Notes: generated by a model not told the origin, from the letters alone. A stretch of DNA of 64,000 bases from Bradyrhizobiaceae bacterium (GCA_947481685.1 CANKHA010000003.1:62001-126000), one strand, 5' to 3'. Shown: positions 8,955 through 18,431, counted from the first letter of the stretch. Numbers and translations are program-made.

Positions 8955-9781
8955 ATCTCACCCCTGTCTCTGCGTCGATGGCTTTGCCGGCTGCTGCGGC
9001 CGCGCGTTCGGCTGCTGCTGCGAATTTGAACGACAAGATTACGTTACGGGATCTGAAATTCTTTTACGGCGATCACCTCGCATTGAAGAACATTACGATG
9101 TCGCTGTACGAGCGGCAGGTGACGGCCTTTATCGGCCCGTCGGGCTGCGGCAAATCCACGTTGCTGCGCATTCTGAACCGCATGTACGATCTCTATCCCG
9201 GTCAGCGCGCGGAAGGGCAGGTCATGCTCGATGGCGCGAACATCCTGGCGCCGGGGCTGGATCTCAATCTGTTGCGCGCCCGTGTCGGCATGGTTTTTCA
9301 GAAGCCGACGCCGTTCCCGATGACGATCTACGAAAACATCGCCTTCGGCATCAGGCTCTACGAGCAGTTGCCGCGCGTGGAGCTTGACGCGCGCGTCGAG
9401 CAGGCATTGCGCCGTGCCGCATTGTGGGGAGAGGTCAAGGACAAGCTCAACGCCAGCGGCCTCAGTCTGTCCGGCGGCCAGCAGCAGCGTTTGTGTATCG
9501 GGCGTACTGTTGCTGTGCGTCCGGAAGTGATCCTGCTCGACGAGCCGTGCTCCGCGCTCGATCCGATTTCGACCGCCAAGATCGAAGAATTGATCGGTGA
9601 ACTGGCAGCCGACCACACCATCGTGATCGTCACACATAATATGCAGCAGGCTGCGCGCGTCTCTGACTATACGGCGTTCATGTATCTGGGTGAGCTCGTG
9701 GAATTCGATGCCACCCAGCAGATGTTCACAACACCGAACGACAAGCGGACGCAGGATTATATCACCGGCCGCTTCGGCTGA
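8951..9781 (+). CDS. pstB: Phosphate ABC transporter ATPase PstB
   Basis: 276 residues. ABC ATPase with Walker [10 protein letters not shown] (about 59-67), Q-loop in [19 protein letters not shown] (the PTPFPM stretch is diagnostic of PstB), signature LSGGQQQR, Walker [14 protein letters not shown] and switch His in IVTHNM. It powers phosphate import. About 20 Ala-rich residues at the N-terminus precede the usual start of homology. The stop lies 31 bp before phoU, with a GAGGAA ribosome binding site in between. Confidence 0.97.
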   Translation: MNLTPVSASMALPAAAAARSAAAANLNDKITLRDLKFFYGDHLALKNITMSLYERQVTAFIGPSGCGKSTLLRILNRMYDLYPGQRAEGQVMLDGANILAPGLDLNLLRARVGMVFQKPTPFPMTIYENIAFGIRLYEQLPRVELDARVEQALRRAALWGEVKDKLNASGLSLSGGQQQRLCIGRTVAVRPEVILLDEPCSALDPISTAKIEELIGELAADHTIVIVTHNMQQAARVSDYTAFMYLGELVEFDATQQMFTTPNDKRTQDYITGRFG

Positions 9782-9812
9782 GACATTGGGGTAAATCCCC
9801 GCGAGGAATTGA

Positions 9813-10526
9813 ATGATGTCCGAACATACGGCGAAAGCTTTCGACGTCGATCTGCAAGAGCTCAACAAGCTGGTGGCTCAGATGGGCGGCCTTGTGGAAA
9901 AAGGTATTGCGGATTCGGTCGATGCGTTGGTGGGGCTCGATACCGCACTCGCCACCAAGGTCATCACGGTCGATCACACCATCGACGGCTTGCAGCGTGA
10001 CATCGAGGAGCGGGCCATTCTCACCATCGCCCGCCGCCAGCCGATGGCGATCGATCTGCGTGAGATCGTGAGCGCGTTGCGCGTTTCCAACGATCTGGAG
10101 CGCATCGGCGACCTGTCGAAGAACATCGCCAAGCGGGTGGCCGAGTTGAGCGGCGAGTTTAGCCCGCCCAAGCTTATCCGCGGTGTTGAGCACATGGCGG
10201 GCCTGGTTTTGGCGCAGGTGAAGAAGGTGCTGGACGCTTACGCCGGCCGGAATCTCGTCAATGCGCTCGAAGTCTGGCGGAAGGATGAGGAGGTGGACGC
10301 CATCTGCACCTCCCTGTTCCGCGAATTGCTCACCTATATGATGGAAGATCCGCGCAACATCAGCTTCTGCATCCACCTGATGTTCTGCGCCAAGAATATC
10401 GAGCGTATGGGCGACCACGCGACCAACATCGCCGAGACGGTGCACTATATGATCGAAGGGCGTGCGATCACAGACGAGCGGCCGAAAGGCGACACCACCA
10501 AACTTGCCGCAAGCGCGGCCGGTTAA
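9813..10526 (+). CDS. phoU: Phosphate signalling protein PhoU
   Basis: 237 residues, two tandem three-helix PhoU repeats. Metal-binding E/D-x-x-x-D segments appear in the first repeat (LRVSNDLERIGDLSKNIA) and again in the second (KNIERMGDHATNIAE). It relays Pst transport state to PhoR and prevents PhoB activation when phosphate is plentiful. Two adjacent ATG codons (9813 and 9816) are possible starts. It lies between pstB and phoB, 16 bp before the latter. Confidence 0.96.
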   Translation: MMSEHTAKAFDVDLQELNKLVAQMGGLVEKGIADSVDALVGLDTALATKVITVDHTIDGLQRDIEERAILTIARRQPMAIDLREIVSALRVSNDLERIGDLSKNIAKRVAELSGEFSPPKLIRGVEHMAGLVLAQVKKVLDAYAGRNLVNALEVWRKDEEVDAICTSLFRELLTYMMEDPRNISFCIHLMFCAKNIERMGDHATNIAETVHYMIEGRAITDERPKGDTTKLAASAAG

Positions 10527-10542
10527 GGGAGATTGAATCCGA

Positions 10543-11244
10543 ATGGCTGCGCGCATCCTGATCGTCGAGGACGAAGAGCCGCTCACGCTGCTGCTGCGCT
10601 ACAATCTCGAAGCCGAAGGCTATGAGGTCGATACCGCGGCGCGCGGCGACGAGGGCGACGTCAAGCTGAAGGAAAATGCGCCCGATCTGGTGGTGCTGGA
10701 CTGGATGCTGCCGGGACTTTCCGGCATTGAATTGTGCCGCCGCCTGCGCGCGCGCCCCGAGACCCGGCAATTGCCGATTATCATGCTCACGGCGCGTGGT
10801 GAGGAAAGCGAGCGCGTCCGCGGGCTTTCCACCGGCGCGGACGACTACATCGTCAAGCCGTTCTCGGTTCCTGAACTGGTCGCCCGCGTCCGCGCGCTGT
10901 TGCGCCGCGCCAACCCTGACCGGGTGGCCAACCTGCTGGCCTTTGGCGATATCGAGCTCGACCGGGAAAAGAAGCGCGTCTCGCGCACCGGCAAGGCGGT
11001 CGATCTCGGTCCGACGGAATATCGCCTGCTGGAGTTTTTGATGGAGCGGCCCGGCCGGGTGTTTTCCCGCGCGCAGCTTCTCGATGGCGTCTGGGGCAAC
11101 GAGATCTACATCGACGAGCGCACGGTCGATGTCCATGTCGGCCGGTTACGCAAGGCGCTCAATCGCGGGCACAGCGACGATCCGATCCGCACCGTGCGCG
11201 GCGCCGGTTATGCGCTGAATGATCTGTTCGGCAAGACGGCGTAG
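10543..11244 (+). CDS. phoB: Phosphate regulon response regulator PhoB
   Basis: 233 residues of the OmpR/PhoB class. Receiver domain with acidic pocket E9/D10/E11, phosphoacceptor Asp53 (VLDWMLPG) and Lys105 (YIVKPFS). The C-terminal winged helix ends with the recognition helix region ERTVDVHVGRLRKALN and RTVRGAGYAL. It would bind the Pho box at 5728. The last 46 bp or so of the gene are repeated 540 bp downstream (see the repeat entries), which suggests that something was inserted at its 3' end. Confidence 0.96.
   Translation: MAARILIVEDEEPLTLLLRYNLEAEGYEVDTAARGDEGDVKLKENAPDLVVLDWMLPGLSGIELCRRLRARPETRQLPIIMLTARGEESERVRGLSTGADDYIVKPFSVPELVARVRALLRRANPDRVANLLAFGDIELDREKKRVSRTGKAVDLGPTEYRLLEFLMERPGRVFSRAQLLDGVWGNEIYIDERTVDVHVGRLRKALNRGHSDDPIRTVRGAGYALNDLFGKTA
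11196..11244 (+). repeat. phoB 3'-end repeat, copy 1 (inside phoB)
   Basis: The end of phoB. Bases 11221-11243 are identical over 23 bp to 11761-11783, and the similarity extends upstream with a few mismatches. Similarity stops at the last base of the stop codon (TAG here, TAA in copy 2). Confidence 0.85.
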
Positions 11245-11285
11245 CATTTCCTTGATTTTCGCCCACTGTGTGGGAGGCTGGGCAA

Positions 11286-11687
11286 ATGCCGATAAAAAAT
11301 AATGCCGATTACGATCTTGATCTCATCAAAGGCTTAGAGTTCCAGCTGCTCGATCCCGCAATCCGGCGTTCCCCTGAAGCGTTAATGGGTCTTTTGGCGG
11401 ACGACTTTATCGAGTTAGGGCAATCGGGCGTTGTGTACGGCAGGGCCGAGGTGGTTCGCTGCCTTGCAGCCGAACTAAACGACGAGTCGTCGAAGCTGGA
11501 GACATGCGGGCACGAATTGCGCGAGCTGTCGGTAGGCGTGTTCCTTCTGACCTACCGGAGCATACGAACTCGCACCGGTGCAGCGGACCTTCATACGTTG
11601 CGAAGCTCTGTATGGAAGCTGATCAATGGCTCTTGGCGGATGGTGTTCCACCAAGGTACGCCAACGCAACCCCTGCAAAATCGTTGA
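11286..11687 (+). CDS. DUF4440/SnoaL-like (NTF2-fold) protein
   Basis: 133 residues. ATG at 11286 is preceded by GGGAGG about 11 nt upstream. The N-terminal pattern, LLDPAIRRSPEALMGLLADDFIELG followed by a G-x-x-Y-G-R-A-E segment, matches the nuclear-transport-factor-2-like DUF4440 family; the C-terminal half, with SSVWKLINGSWRMVFHQGTP, is the usual last strand pair. The family includes binding proteins and small enzymes, and substrate cannot be assigned. The gene is less GC-rich than its neighbours and uses three TTA leucine codons (GGC-TTA-GAG, GCG-TTA-ATG, GAG-TTA-GGG), rare elsewhere in this window. It lies exactly between two copies of the phoB 3' end, so I infer recent acquisition. Confidence 0.75.
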   Translation: MPIKNNADYDLDLIKGLEFQLLDPAIRRSPEALMGLLADDFIELGQSGVVYGRAEVVRCLAAELNDESSKLETCGHELRELSVGVFLLTYRSIRTRTGAADLHTLRSSVWKLINGSWRMVFHQGTPTQPLQNR

Positions 11688-11736
11688 TTGAAGCGCTGGC
11701 CGCCGCGCGCCGTCGCCTGAAACCAGTGTACCACTA

Positions 11737-11784
11737 GCGCGGGCGGGCTACGCGCTGAACGATCTGTTCGGCAAGACGGCGTAA
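11737..11784 (+). repeat. phoB 3'-end repeat, copy 2 (orphan)
   Basis: Orphan copy of the last codons of phoB (ALNDLFGKTA plus stop) without the rest of the gene, offset by 540 bp from copy 1. The terminator at 11824 follows this copy, so it is probably the ancestral phoB end or an attachment-site-like remnant. Confidence 0.8.
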
Positions 11785-11823
11785 GCCGTCAGGGCATCGA
11801 AGACGGCGCAGGCCTGAAACGCA

Positions 11824-11847
11824 TCAAGCCGGCTTTCGCCGGCTTGA
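11824..11847 (+). terminator. Terminator of the pst-phoB region
   Basis: Perfect 10-bp stem TCAAGCCGGC/GCCGGCTTGA with TTTC loop, followed by a weak T-containing stretch. It lies between the convergent phoB-side genes and gcrA and could serve both directions. Confidence 0.7.
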
Positions 11848-11873
11848 GTTCGCTCAATTTTGAAGACGAAAGC

Positions 11874-12374
11874 TCAGCTGCGGAACGGCGGTCGCGGGTT
11901 CTTGCGGCGGTCGCTGATCGGCTGGTAGGCGACGCGCGAATGATGCGAGCAGTAGGGCAGGCTGTTGAGGGTGTTGCCGCCGCAGAAAAAGAATTCCGGG
12001 CTGCCCGGATCGCCGATCGGCCAGCGGCAGGTGTCTTCATTGAGTTCAAGGATCGTCCGGCGCTGGCCCATCGGGATGACGTTGTCGATCAGCTCCGGCA
12101 CCGGCTCCATGTCATGCTCGTAAGCATGGGCAAGCGCGGTGTTGCCGCGCGACATCGGCCGCGACACCCGCATCATGCCAGGCGCGCGCTGTTTGCGCGG
12201 GCGGGCGACACCCGGAGATGAGCTTTTGGCACGGCCTGACAGCCCCAGCCGGTGAACCTTGCCGATCACGGCATTGCGCGTGACCCCGCCCAGTTCTCCC
12301 GCAATCTGGCTTGCCGAAAGTCCATCCGACCAAAGCTTTTTCAGCAGCTCCACGCGTTCGTCGGTCCAGCTCAT
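11874..12374 (-). CDS. gcrA: Cell cycle regulator GcrA
   Basis: 166 residues beginning MSWTDERVELLKKLW. The N-terminal helix-turn-helix (about 5-45) has the GcrA signature SASQIAGELGGVTRNAVIGKVHRLGL. The C-terminal sigma-70-interacting part contains TCRWPIGDP and the FCG...YCSHH cysteine/histidine segment. In alphaproteobacteria GcrA joins sigma70-RNA polymerase at promoters carrying CcrM-methylated GANTC sites and drives S-phase genes. The longer upstream frame is not homologous, so the ATG at 12374 was taken. Three GANTC sites lie upstream (12405, 12546, 12594). Confidence 0.95.
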   Translation of the reverse strand: MSWTDERVELLKKLWSDGLSASQIAGELGGVTRNAVIGKVHRLGLSGRAKSSSPGVARPRKQRAPGMMRVSRPMSRGNTALAHAYEHDMEPVPELIDNVIPMGQRRTILELNEDTCRWPIGDPGSPEFFFCGGNTLNSLPYCSHHSRVAYQPISDRRKNPRPPFRS

Positions 12375-12673
12375 GTGCCCATTCTCCCCGATCAGCACCG
12401 CTCGGAATCCAACCCCGTTGTCCGGCAGCCATGATGGCCGCCCGACCCGTCCGCAGTCGAAACTCAAGGGAACTGATCTGTCTCGTCACAATAGATGTCG
12501 TATGCGACAGATAGAAAACTACAATATGGTGGGACTCCCGCGCAAGAGTCGCTGTCCGGCGTCCACACATTCCTCGCAGAAACGCGCAAAAATGAGTCAC
12601 AGCGGTGGATAAAGCCGCGCGTTAACGATTGCGGTGGTATCCGGCAGGGGTGCGATGGGCGCTGGAGGGCGTG

Positions 12674-12702
12674 TTGACCGTCTAACACCGTCCAAATACA
12701 AT
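12674..12702 (+). promoter_or_regulatory. Sigma70-type promoter for argD
   Basis: TTGACC at 12674-12679 and TACAAT at 12697-12702 with an exact 17-bp spacer, five of six consensus matches in each hexamer. Predicted transcription start is near 12709, about 63 bp before the argD GTG. Confidence 0.75.
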
Positions 12703-12710
12703 GTTTGTGT

Positions 12711-12733
12711 TGTGCCGCCCCGAGGGCGGCACA
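12711..12733 (+). terminator. Hairpin with T-run in the argD leader
   Basis: Perfect 9-bp stem TGTGCCGCC/GGCGGCACA with a 5-nt loop, followed by GTCATTTTT. Given the promoter at 12674, this hairpin would sit at the very 5' end of the argD mRNA. It is shaped like an intrinsic terminator but may instead be a 5' stabiliser or regulator-responsive leader. Confidence 0.6.
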
Positions 12734-12771
12734 GTCATTTTTGGGACTGTTGTCCTTGAAAGAGCCTAACC

Positions 12772-13976
12772 GTGGCGTCGCATATCCTGCCGACTTACGC
12801 GCGTGTCGATCTCGCCTTTGAGCGGGGTGAGGGCGCTTGGCTGATCGCGACCAACGGCGATCGCTACCTCGATTTTGCCTCCGGCATCGCGGTCAATGTG
12901 CTCGGACATGCGCACCCGCGGCTGGTTGCGGCACTCACCGAGCAGGCGGGCAAGCTCTGGCACGTCTCCAATCTCTACCGCATCCCGGAAGCCGAGCGTC
13001 TCGCCGACCGGCTCTGCGAGGTCAGCTTTGCGGACACGGTATTTTTCACCAATTCTGGCGCTGAAGCGCTGGAATGCGCGATCAAGATGGCGCGGAAATA
13101 TCAGTCCGCCAGCGGAAAGCCCGGGCGCTATCGCATCGTCACCTTTGAAGGCGCCTTCCACGGTCGCACGCTCGCGACCATCGCGGCCGGTGGGCAGCCG
13201 AAGCATCTCGAGGGTTTCGGCCCTCCGGTCGATGGCTTCGACCAGGTGCCGTTCGGCGATCTCGCTGCGGTGAAGCGCGTCATCGGTCCGCAGACCGCTG
13301 CCATCCTGATCGAGCCGATCCAGGGCGAGGGCGGCGTGCGCGTTCCGCCGGAAGGTTTTTTGCGTGCGTTGCGGCAGCTCTGCGACGAGCATGGCCTGCT
13401 GTTGATGTTCGACGAGGTGCAGACCGGTATCGGCCGCACCGGCAGTCTGTTTGCGTATGAGCGCACCGGCGTGACGCCCGATGTCATGCCGATCGCGAAA
13501 GGCATCGGCGGCGGCTTTCCGCTCGGCGCCTGCCTCGCCTCTGCGGAAGCGGCCAAGGGCATGACTGCCGGCACGCACGGTTCGACCTACGGCGGCAATC
13601 CACTTGCGACGACGCTCGGCAACGCCGTGCTCGACGCGGTGCTTGAGCCCGGTTTCCTCGACCACGTGAAGCGCATTGGCCTGCTGTTCAAGCAACGGCT
13701 CGCTGAGTTGAAGGACCGGCATCCATCGGTGATTGCGGAAGTGCGCGGCGAGGGGCTCCTGGTGGGCCTGCGCTGCGTTGTCCCGAACAACAAGGTTGTC
13801 GAGGCGCTGCGGGCCGAAAAAATGCTGGTGCCGGCGGCGGCCGACAATGTCATCCGGCTTTTCCCGCCGCTGATCGCGGGCGAGACCGAAATCGGTGAAG
13901 CCATTACGCGCATCGACCGCGCCTGCAGCGCGATCGAGCGCGAGCTGCAACAGCCGCTGAAGCAGGGAGCGGCCCA

Positions 13977-13980
<4 letters not shown>
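12772..13980 (+). CDS. argD: Acetylornithine aminotransferase ArgD
   Basis: 402 residues from a GTG start. PLP-dependent class III aminotransferase: SGAEAL (about 95-100), Gly/Thr-rich FHGRT (129-133), acid Asp214 in [12 protein letters not shown], and the Schiff-base Lys243 in [13 protein letters not shown]. It converts N-acetylglutamate semialdehyde to N-acetylornithine (and possibly succinyl-diaminopimelate) using glutamate. It overlaps argF by four bases (GTGA), so the two arginine biosynthetic steps are translationally coupled, preceded by the promoter and leader described separately. Length is normal. Confidence 0.96.
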
Positions 13981-14912
<932 letters not shown>

Positions 14913-14987
14913 ACCTCCGGACATACCTACTATTCTGCTGAATCCTCAGGGGTCGCATTCGCGATCTCGCGAACTACATATAGCGGC

Positions 14988-16010
14988 ATGATGACAAATA
15001 TCGATGTATCGACCCCCGTCCGCGCTCCGGCCCTCACGTCGGAGGATGACACCCTTTTGCCGTTTGAAGTGGCTGCGCTCGATCTGCGCGGGCGCGTGGT
15101 CCGTCTCGGCCCTGTGGTCGACGAGATCCTGAGGCGGCACAATTATCCGCTGCCGGTCGCCAAGCTGTTGGGCGAGGCCATCGTGCTCACCTCGCTGCTT
15201 GGCTCATCGCTGAAATTCGAGGGCCGCTTCCTCCTGCAGAGCCAGACCGATGGCCCGGTGAAGATGTTGATCGTCGATTTCGTTTCGCCGGACAAGGTGC
15301 GTGCCTGCGCGCGGTTCGACCGGGCGCTGGTCGATGCCGCGATTGCCGCCGGGGAAACCACGCAGGGCGTTTTGCTTGGGCGTGGCCATCTCGCCATGAC
15401 GATCGACCGTGGACCGGACATGAACCGCTATCAGGGTCTCGTGGCGCTGGACGGCGGCACGCTGGAAGACGCCGCTCATGAATACTTCCTGCGCTCCGAG
15501 CAAATCCCGACCCGTGTCCGTCTCGCGGTCGCGGAGGAATTGCGCCCGGGCACCGATGGACACCACTGGCGCGCCGGCGGCATTTTGCTGCAATTCCTGC
15601 CGAAGGCGCCTGACCGTCTGCGCACGTCCGATCTCGATCCGGGCGACGCGCCCGAGGGCACGGAAAAGCATGAGGTCGCCGAGGACGATGCCTGGATGGA
15701 AGGCCGCGCGCTGGTCGAAACCGTGGAGGCGATCGAGTTGATCGATCCAGCGGTATCGAGCGAGGCCTTGCTCTATCGTCTGTTCCATGAGCGCGGCGTG
15801 AAGGTGTTCAATGAGGTGCCCTTGCTGGCGCAGTGCTCATGCTCACGCGATAATGTTGCCGGCATGCTGCGGACCTTTTCGCAGGACGACCGCGATCATA
15901 TGGTGCAGGATGGCAAGATCCAGGTGACCTGCGAATTCTGCAACACGAGCTATGATTTCAAGCCGGACGACATCAAACCCGAGGAACAGGACGCGGAGCA
16001 GCCGAACTAG
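14988..16010 (+). CDS. hslO: Redox-regulated chaperone Hsp33
   Basis: 340 residues. The C-terminal redox switch is intact: C283-S-C285 and C315-E-F-C318 form the zinc-binding C-x-C...C-x-x-C motif. Under oxidative stress these cysteines form disulfides and release the holdase activity. The N-terminal domain has the usual GEAIVLTSLLGSSLKFEGR and GPVKMLIVDF stretches. The C-terminus has an acidic tail of about 20 residues. The argF-argD-hslO neighbourhood is common in Rhizobiales. The end of the gene overlaps the next reading frame by 59 bp. Confidence 0.95.
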   Translation: MMTNIDVSTPVRAPALTSEDDTLLPFEVAALDLRGRVVRLGPVVDEILRRHNYPLPVAKLLGEAIVLTSLLGSSLKFEGRFLLQSQTDGPVKMLIVDFVSPDKVRACARFDRALVDAAIAAGETTQGVLLGRGHLAMTIDRGPDMNRYQGLVALDGGTLEDAAHEYFLRSEQIPTRVRLAVAEELRPGTDGHHWRAGGILLQFLPKAPDRLRTSDLDPGDAPEGTEKHEVAEDDAWMEGRALVETVEAIELIDPAVSSEALLYRLFHERGVKVFNEVPLLAQCSCSRDNVAGMLRTFSQDDRDHMVQDGKIQVTCEFCNTSYDFKPDDIKPEEQDAEQPN

Positions 16011-16737
16011 CTCCGCGCTTGTTCTGTTGATCGTCGCCGCCGCGGCGCTCGCGCCATTTCCCGCTTTTGCGCAATCCTGCCCCGAGCCTTTGAACAGCGC
16101 GCGGCGGCTGGTGCTGGTGACAAGCGAAAGCCTCAAGGCAACGACCGGTGCTGCGCGCATGTTCGAGCGCGCCTCTCCGCAGGACACCTGGCAACCTGTT
16201 GGACCGGCGGAGCCGGTGGTGCTCGGCGGAAAAGGCATGGCCTGGGGTTTGGGTTTCCATCAGTTCGCCGTCGAGCAGGAACCAAAAAAGGCGGAAGGCG
16301 ATGACCGCACGCCCGCCGGCGCCTACCGCATCGGGAAGAGTTTCGGTTTCGAAGCCTCGCCGCAGCCGGGCTACATTCCGATAAAAGACGACACGGTCTG
16401 CGTCGATGACGTGACGTCACCGGCCTACAACACCATCACCTCGCGCCGGATCGTTGGTCGCAAGGTCCATGGCGAACATATGCGCGGCGTTCCGCGCTAT
16501 CGTCATGGGCTCGTCGTGGATTATCCGACCGATGCGAAAGCCCGTGGCGGCTCCTGCATCTTCATCCACATCCAGCGTTCGCCGACATCGCCGACGGCGG
16601 GATGCGTCGCGCTTCCGGAGGCGCGTGTCGTGGCGTTGCAGGAGTTCAGCGCGCCGGGCGCGGTGCTGGTCACATTGCCGCAGGATGCGCTTGGCCGGTT
16701 ATCCGGCTGCCTGCCGGCGCTCGCCGACGGCCAGTAA
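15952..16737 (+). CDS. L,D-transpeptidase-like (YkuD-fold) exported protein
   Basis: 261 residues. A basic N-terminus and hydrophobic segment (21-40, ending AFA-QS) form a signal peptide. The catalytic-type motif is IFIHIQRSPTSPTAGCVAL, with His206 and Cys218 in the H-x(n)-S/T-x-G-C order of the YkuD L,D-transpeptidase family. DDRTPAGAYRIGKSFG is also typical (R/K-x-T-P-x-G-x-F/Y). Probable role is peptidoglycan remodelling, such as cross-linking or anchoring, in the periplasm. The assigned ATG lies 59 bp inside hslO; a later non-ATG start would shorten the signal peptide. The stop abuts the convergent apaG stop. Confidence 0.8.
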   Translation: MISSRTTSNPRNRTRSSRTSSALVLLIVAAAALAPFPAFAQSCPEPLNSARRLVLVTSESLKATTGAARMFERASPQDTWQPVGPAEPVVLGGKGMAWGLGFHQFAVEQEPKKAEGDDRTPAGAYRIGKSFGFEASPQPGYIPIKDDTVCVDDVTSPAYNTITSRRIVGRKVHGEHMRGVPRYRHGLVVDYPTDAKARGGSCIFIHIQRSPTSPTAGCVALPEARVVALQEFSAPGAVLVTLPQDALGRLSGCLPALADGQ

Positions 16738-17130
16738 TCAGTTGATCGTGCGCCGGCCGTAGGAGCTGTCGAGCGAGAAGGTCGGTATCTCAATATTGAA
16801 ATGCTCGCCGGTATCGGTTTCCATGCCGTAGCTGCCGGTCATGAAGCCTGATGGCGTCTGCAGCGGCACGCCGCTGGTATATTCGAACGATTGCCCGGCC
16901 TTGAGCACCGGCTCTTCGCCCACCACGCCTTCACCTTTCACCTCCTGGAGCTTTCCCGAAGCATCGGTAATGCGCCAGTGCCGCGTCCGCAGCTGCACCG
17001 TTTCATCGCCGGCATTGGTGATGGCAATCGTATAGGCCCAGAAGAAATAGCTTTTGTCCGGCGAAGACCGGTCCGGAAGGAAACGCGGGGTCACCGTGAC
17101 TTCGATTTTGCGCGTGACAGCGCGATACAT
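16738..17130 (-). CDS. apaG: ApaG family protein
   Basis: 130 residues, the full length of ApaG, with the conserved core PDKSYFFWAYTIAITNAGDE, the VQLRTRHWRITDASG segment, GVVGEEPVLKAGQSFEYTSG and TPSGFMTGSYGM. An FnIII-like beta-sandwich protein originally linked to Co2+/Mg2+ resistance in Salmonella; molecular function unsettled. Convergent with the transpeptidase-like gene and divergent from opgC, 47 bp apart. Confidence 0.93.
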   Translation of the reverse strand: MYRAVTRKIEVTVTPRFLPDRSSPDKSYFFWAYTIAITNAGDETVQLRTRHWRITDASGKLQEVKGEGVVGEEPVLKAGQSFEYTSGVPLQTPSGFMTGSYGMETDTGEHFNIEIPTFSLDSSYGRRTIN

Positions 17131-17177
17131 AGTGTATCCTTCGGTGACCTTGAGATAAAACGAAGCGAGCCGGGATA

Positions 17178-18431
17178 GTGAACAGCGTCAGCCAGCAGCT
17201 GGCAACCGCAGAACCGGCCGCAGTGGCGGAAGTTCGTCCTGCGGACATGGCCGAGTCCAGCGCGCCGCGCAAGGTGTCGCCGCCGAGCCAGCGTGACTAT
17301 CGGCTCGATCTGTTTCGGGGGGTGGCGCTCTGGCTGATCTTCCTCGACCACATCCCGACCAACATCGTGAGCTGGGTCACGATCCGTAACTACGGATTTA
17401 GCGACGCGACGGAAATTTTCATCTTTATCTCGGGCTATACCGCGGCCTTCGTCTACGGCAAGGCGATGACCGAGCGCGGATTTCTGGTTTCCGGTGTGCG
17501 CATTTTGCGCCGTGCCTGGCAAATTTACGTCGCCCACATTTTCCTGTTCTGCATCTACATGGCGGAGATCGCCTATGTCGCATCGAGCTTCGAGAACCCG
17601 CTCTACGCCGAAGAAATGGGCGTGCTGGATTTCCTCAAGCAGCCGGACATCACGATCGTCCAGGCGCTGCTGTTGAAATTCAAGCCGGTGAACATGGACG
17701 TGCTGCCGCTCTACATCGTGCTGTTGTTGTTGTTTCCGCCGGTGCTGTGGCTGTTGCTGCGCAGGCCGATGCTGGCGCTGAGCGCCTCGGTGGCGCTGTA
17801 TGCGGTGAGCTGGGAGTTCGAGTGGAACCTGGAGGCCTATCCGAGCGGAACCTGGTACTTCAATCCGTTCGCCTGGCAACTGCTGTTCGTGTTCGGCGCC
17901 TGGTGCGCCATGGGCGGGTCCGAACGGCTATCCGGCGTGCTGCGTTCGCGCGTCACGCTTGTCATCGCCATTTCCTATCTGGTGTTTGCATTCCTGATCG
18001 CGATGACGTGGCACATCCCGCCCCTGACGCCACTGGTGCCGGAATGGCTGAGCGCGCTGCTTTATCCCATCGACAAAACCAACCTCGACGTTCTGCGCTT
18101 TGCGCATTTCCTGGCGCTTGCCGTCGTGGTCGTCTGCTATGTCCCGCGCGACTGGCCGGGGCTGCAATGGCCGATCTTCCGCCCCGCGATCTGGTGCGGC
18201 CAGCATTCGCTGGAAATCTTCTGTTTCGGGGTGTTCCTCGCCTTTGCCGCTGTTTTCATCATGGGTGAAATTTCGGGCGCGGTGGCGATGCAGTTCTTCG
18301 TCAGCTTTGCGGGGGTCGCTTTAATGATTGCGGCGGGCGGTCTGTTGTCGTGGTATAAGACTGTCGAGGGGCGGAATCCTGGTTCGCGGACAAAAACCAC
18401 CGACGCGGACATGGCGGGAGGGGAAGCATGA
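17178..18431 (+). CDS. opgC: OpgC-type membrane acyltransferase
   Basis: 417 residues from a GTG start, with about ten membrane helices. The opening RDYRLDLFRGVALWLIFLDH, with its conserved D-x-x-R-G and DH, and the SDATEIFIFISGYTAAFVYG block are typical of OpgC proteins, which succinylate osmoregulated periplasmic glucans. Other recognisable segments are PLYIVLLLLFPPVLW and GQHSLEIFCFGVFLAF. It overlaps the downstream SGNH-like gene by ATGA, and a second SGNH gene follows, giving a three-gene cell-envelope glycan cluster. Substrate is inferred from family only. Confidence 0.9.
   Translation: MNSVSQQLATAEPAAVAEVRPADMAESSAPRKVSPPSQRDYRLDLFRGVALWLIFLDHIPTNIVSWVTIRNYGFSDATEIFIFISGYTAAFVYGKAMTERGFLVSGVRILRRAWQIYVAHIFLFCIYMAEIAYVASSFENPLYAEEMGVLDFLKQPDITIVQALLLKFKPVNMDVLPLYIVLLLLFPPVLWLLLRRPMLALSASVALYAVSWEFEWNLEAYPSGTWYFNPFAWQLLFVFGAWCAMGGSERLSGVLRSRVTLVIAISYLVFAFLIAMTWHIPPLTPLVPEWLSALLYPIDKTNLDVLRFAHFLALAVVVVCYVPRDWPGLQWPIFRPAIWCGQHSLEIFCFGVFLAFAAVFIMGEISGAVAMQFFVSFAGVALMIAAGGLLSWYKTVEGRNPGSRTKTTDADMAGGEA

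Larger units (their letters stand above)
12375..12771. other. Divergent spacer between gcrA and argD
   Basis: 397 bp carrying the gcrA promoter region (with GANTC sites at 12405-12409, 12546-12550 and 12594-12598) and, at its right end, the argD promoter and leader hairpin listed separately. No convincing small gene seen. Confidence 0.6.

Noticed and set aside
11504-11737. Frame ending in a KSLIEALAAARRRLKPVYH-like tail inside the phoB-end insert
   Set aside because: Overlaps the DUF4440-type gene out of frame; only the last 50 bp look coding and no family is recognised.
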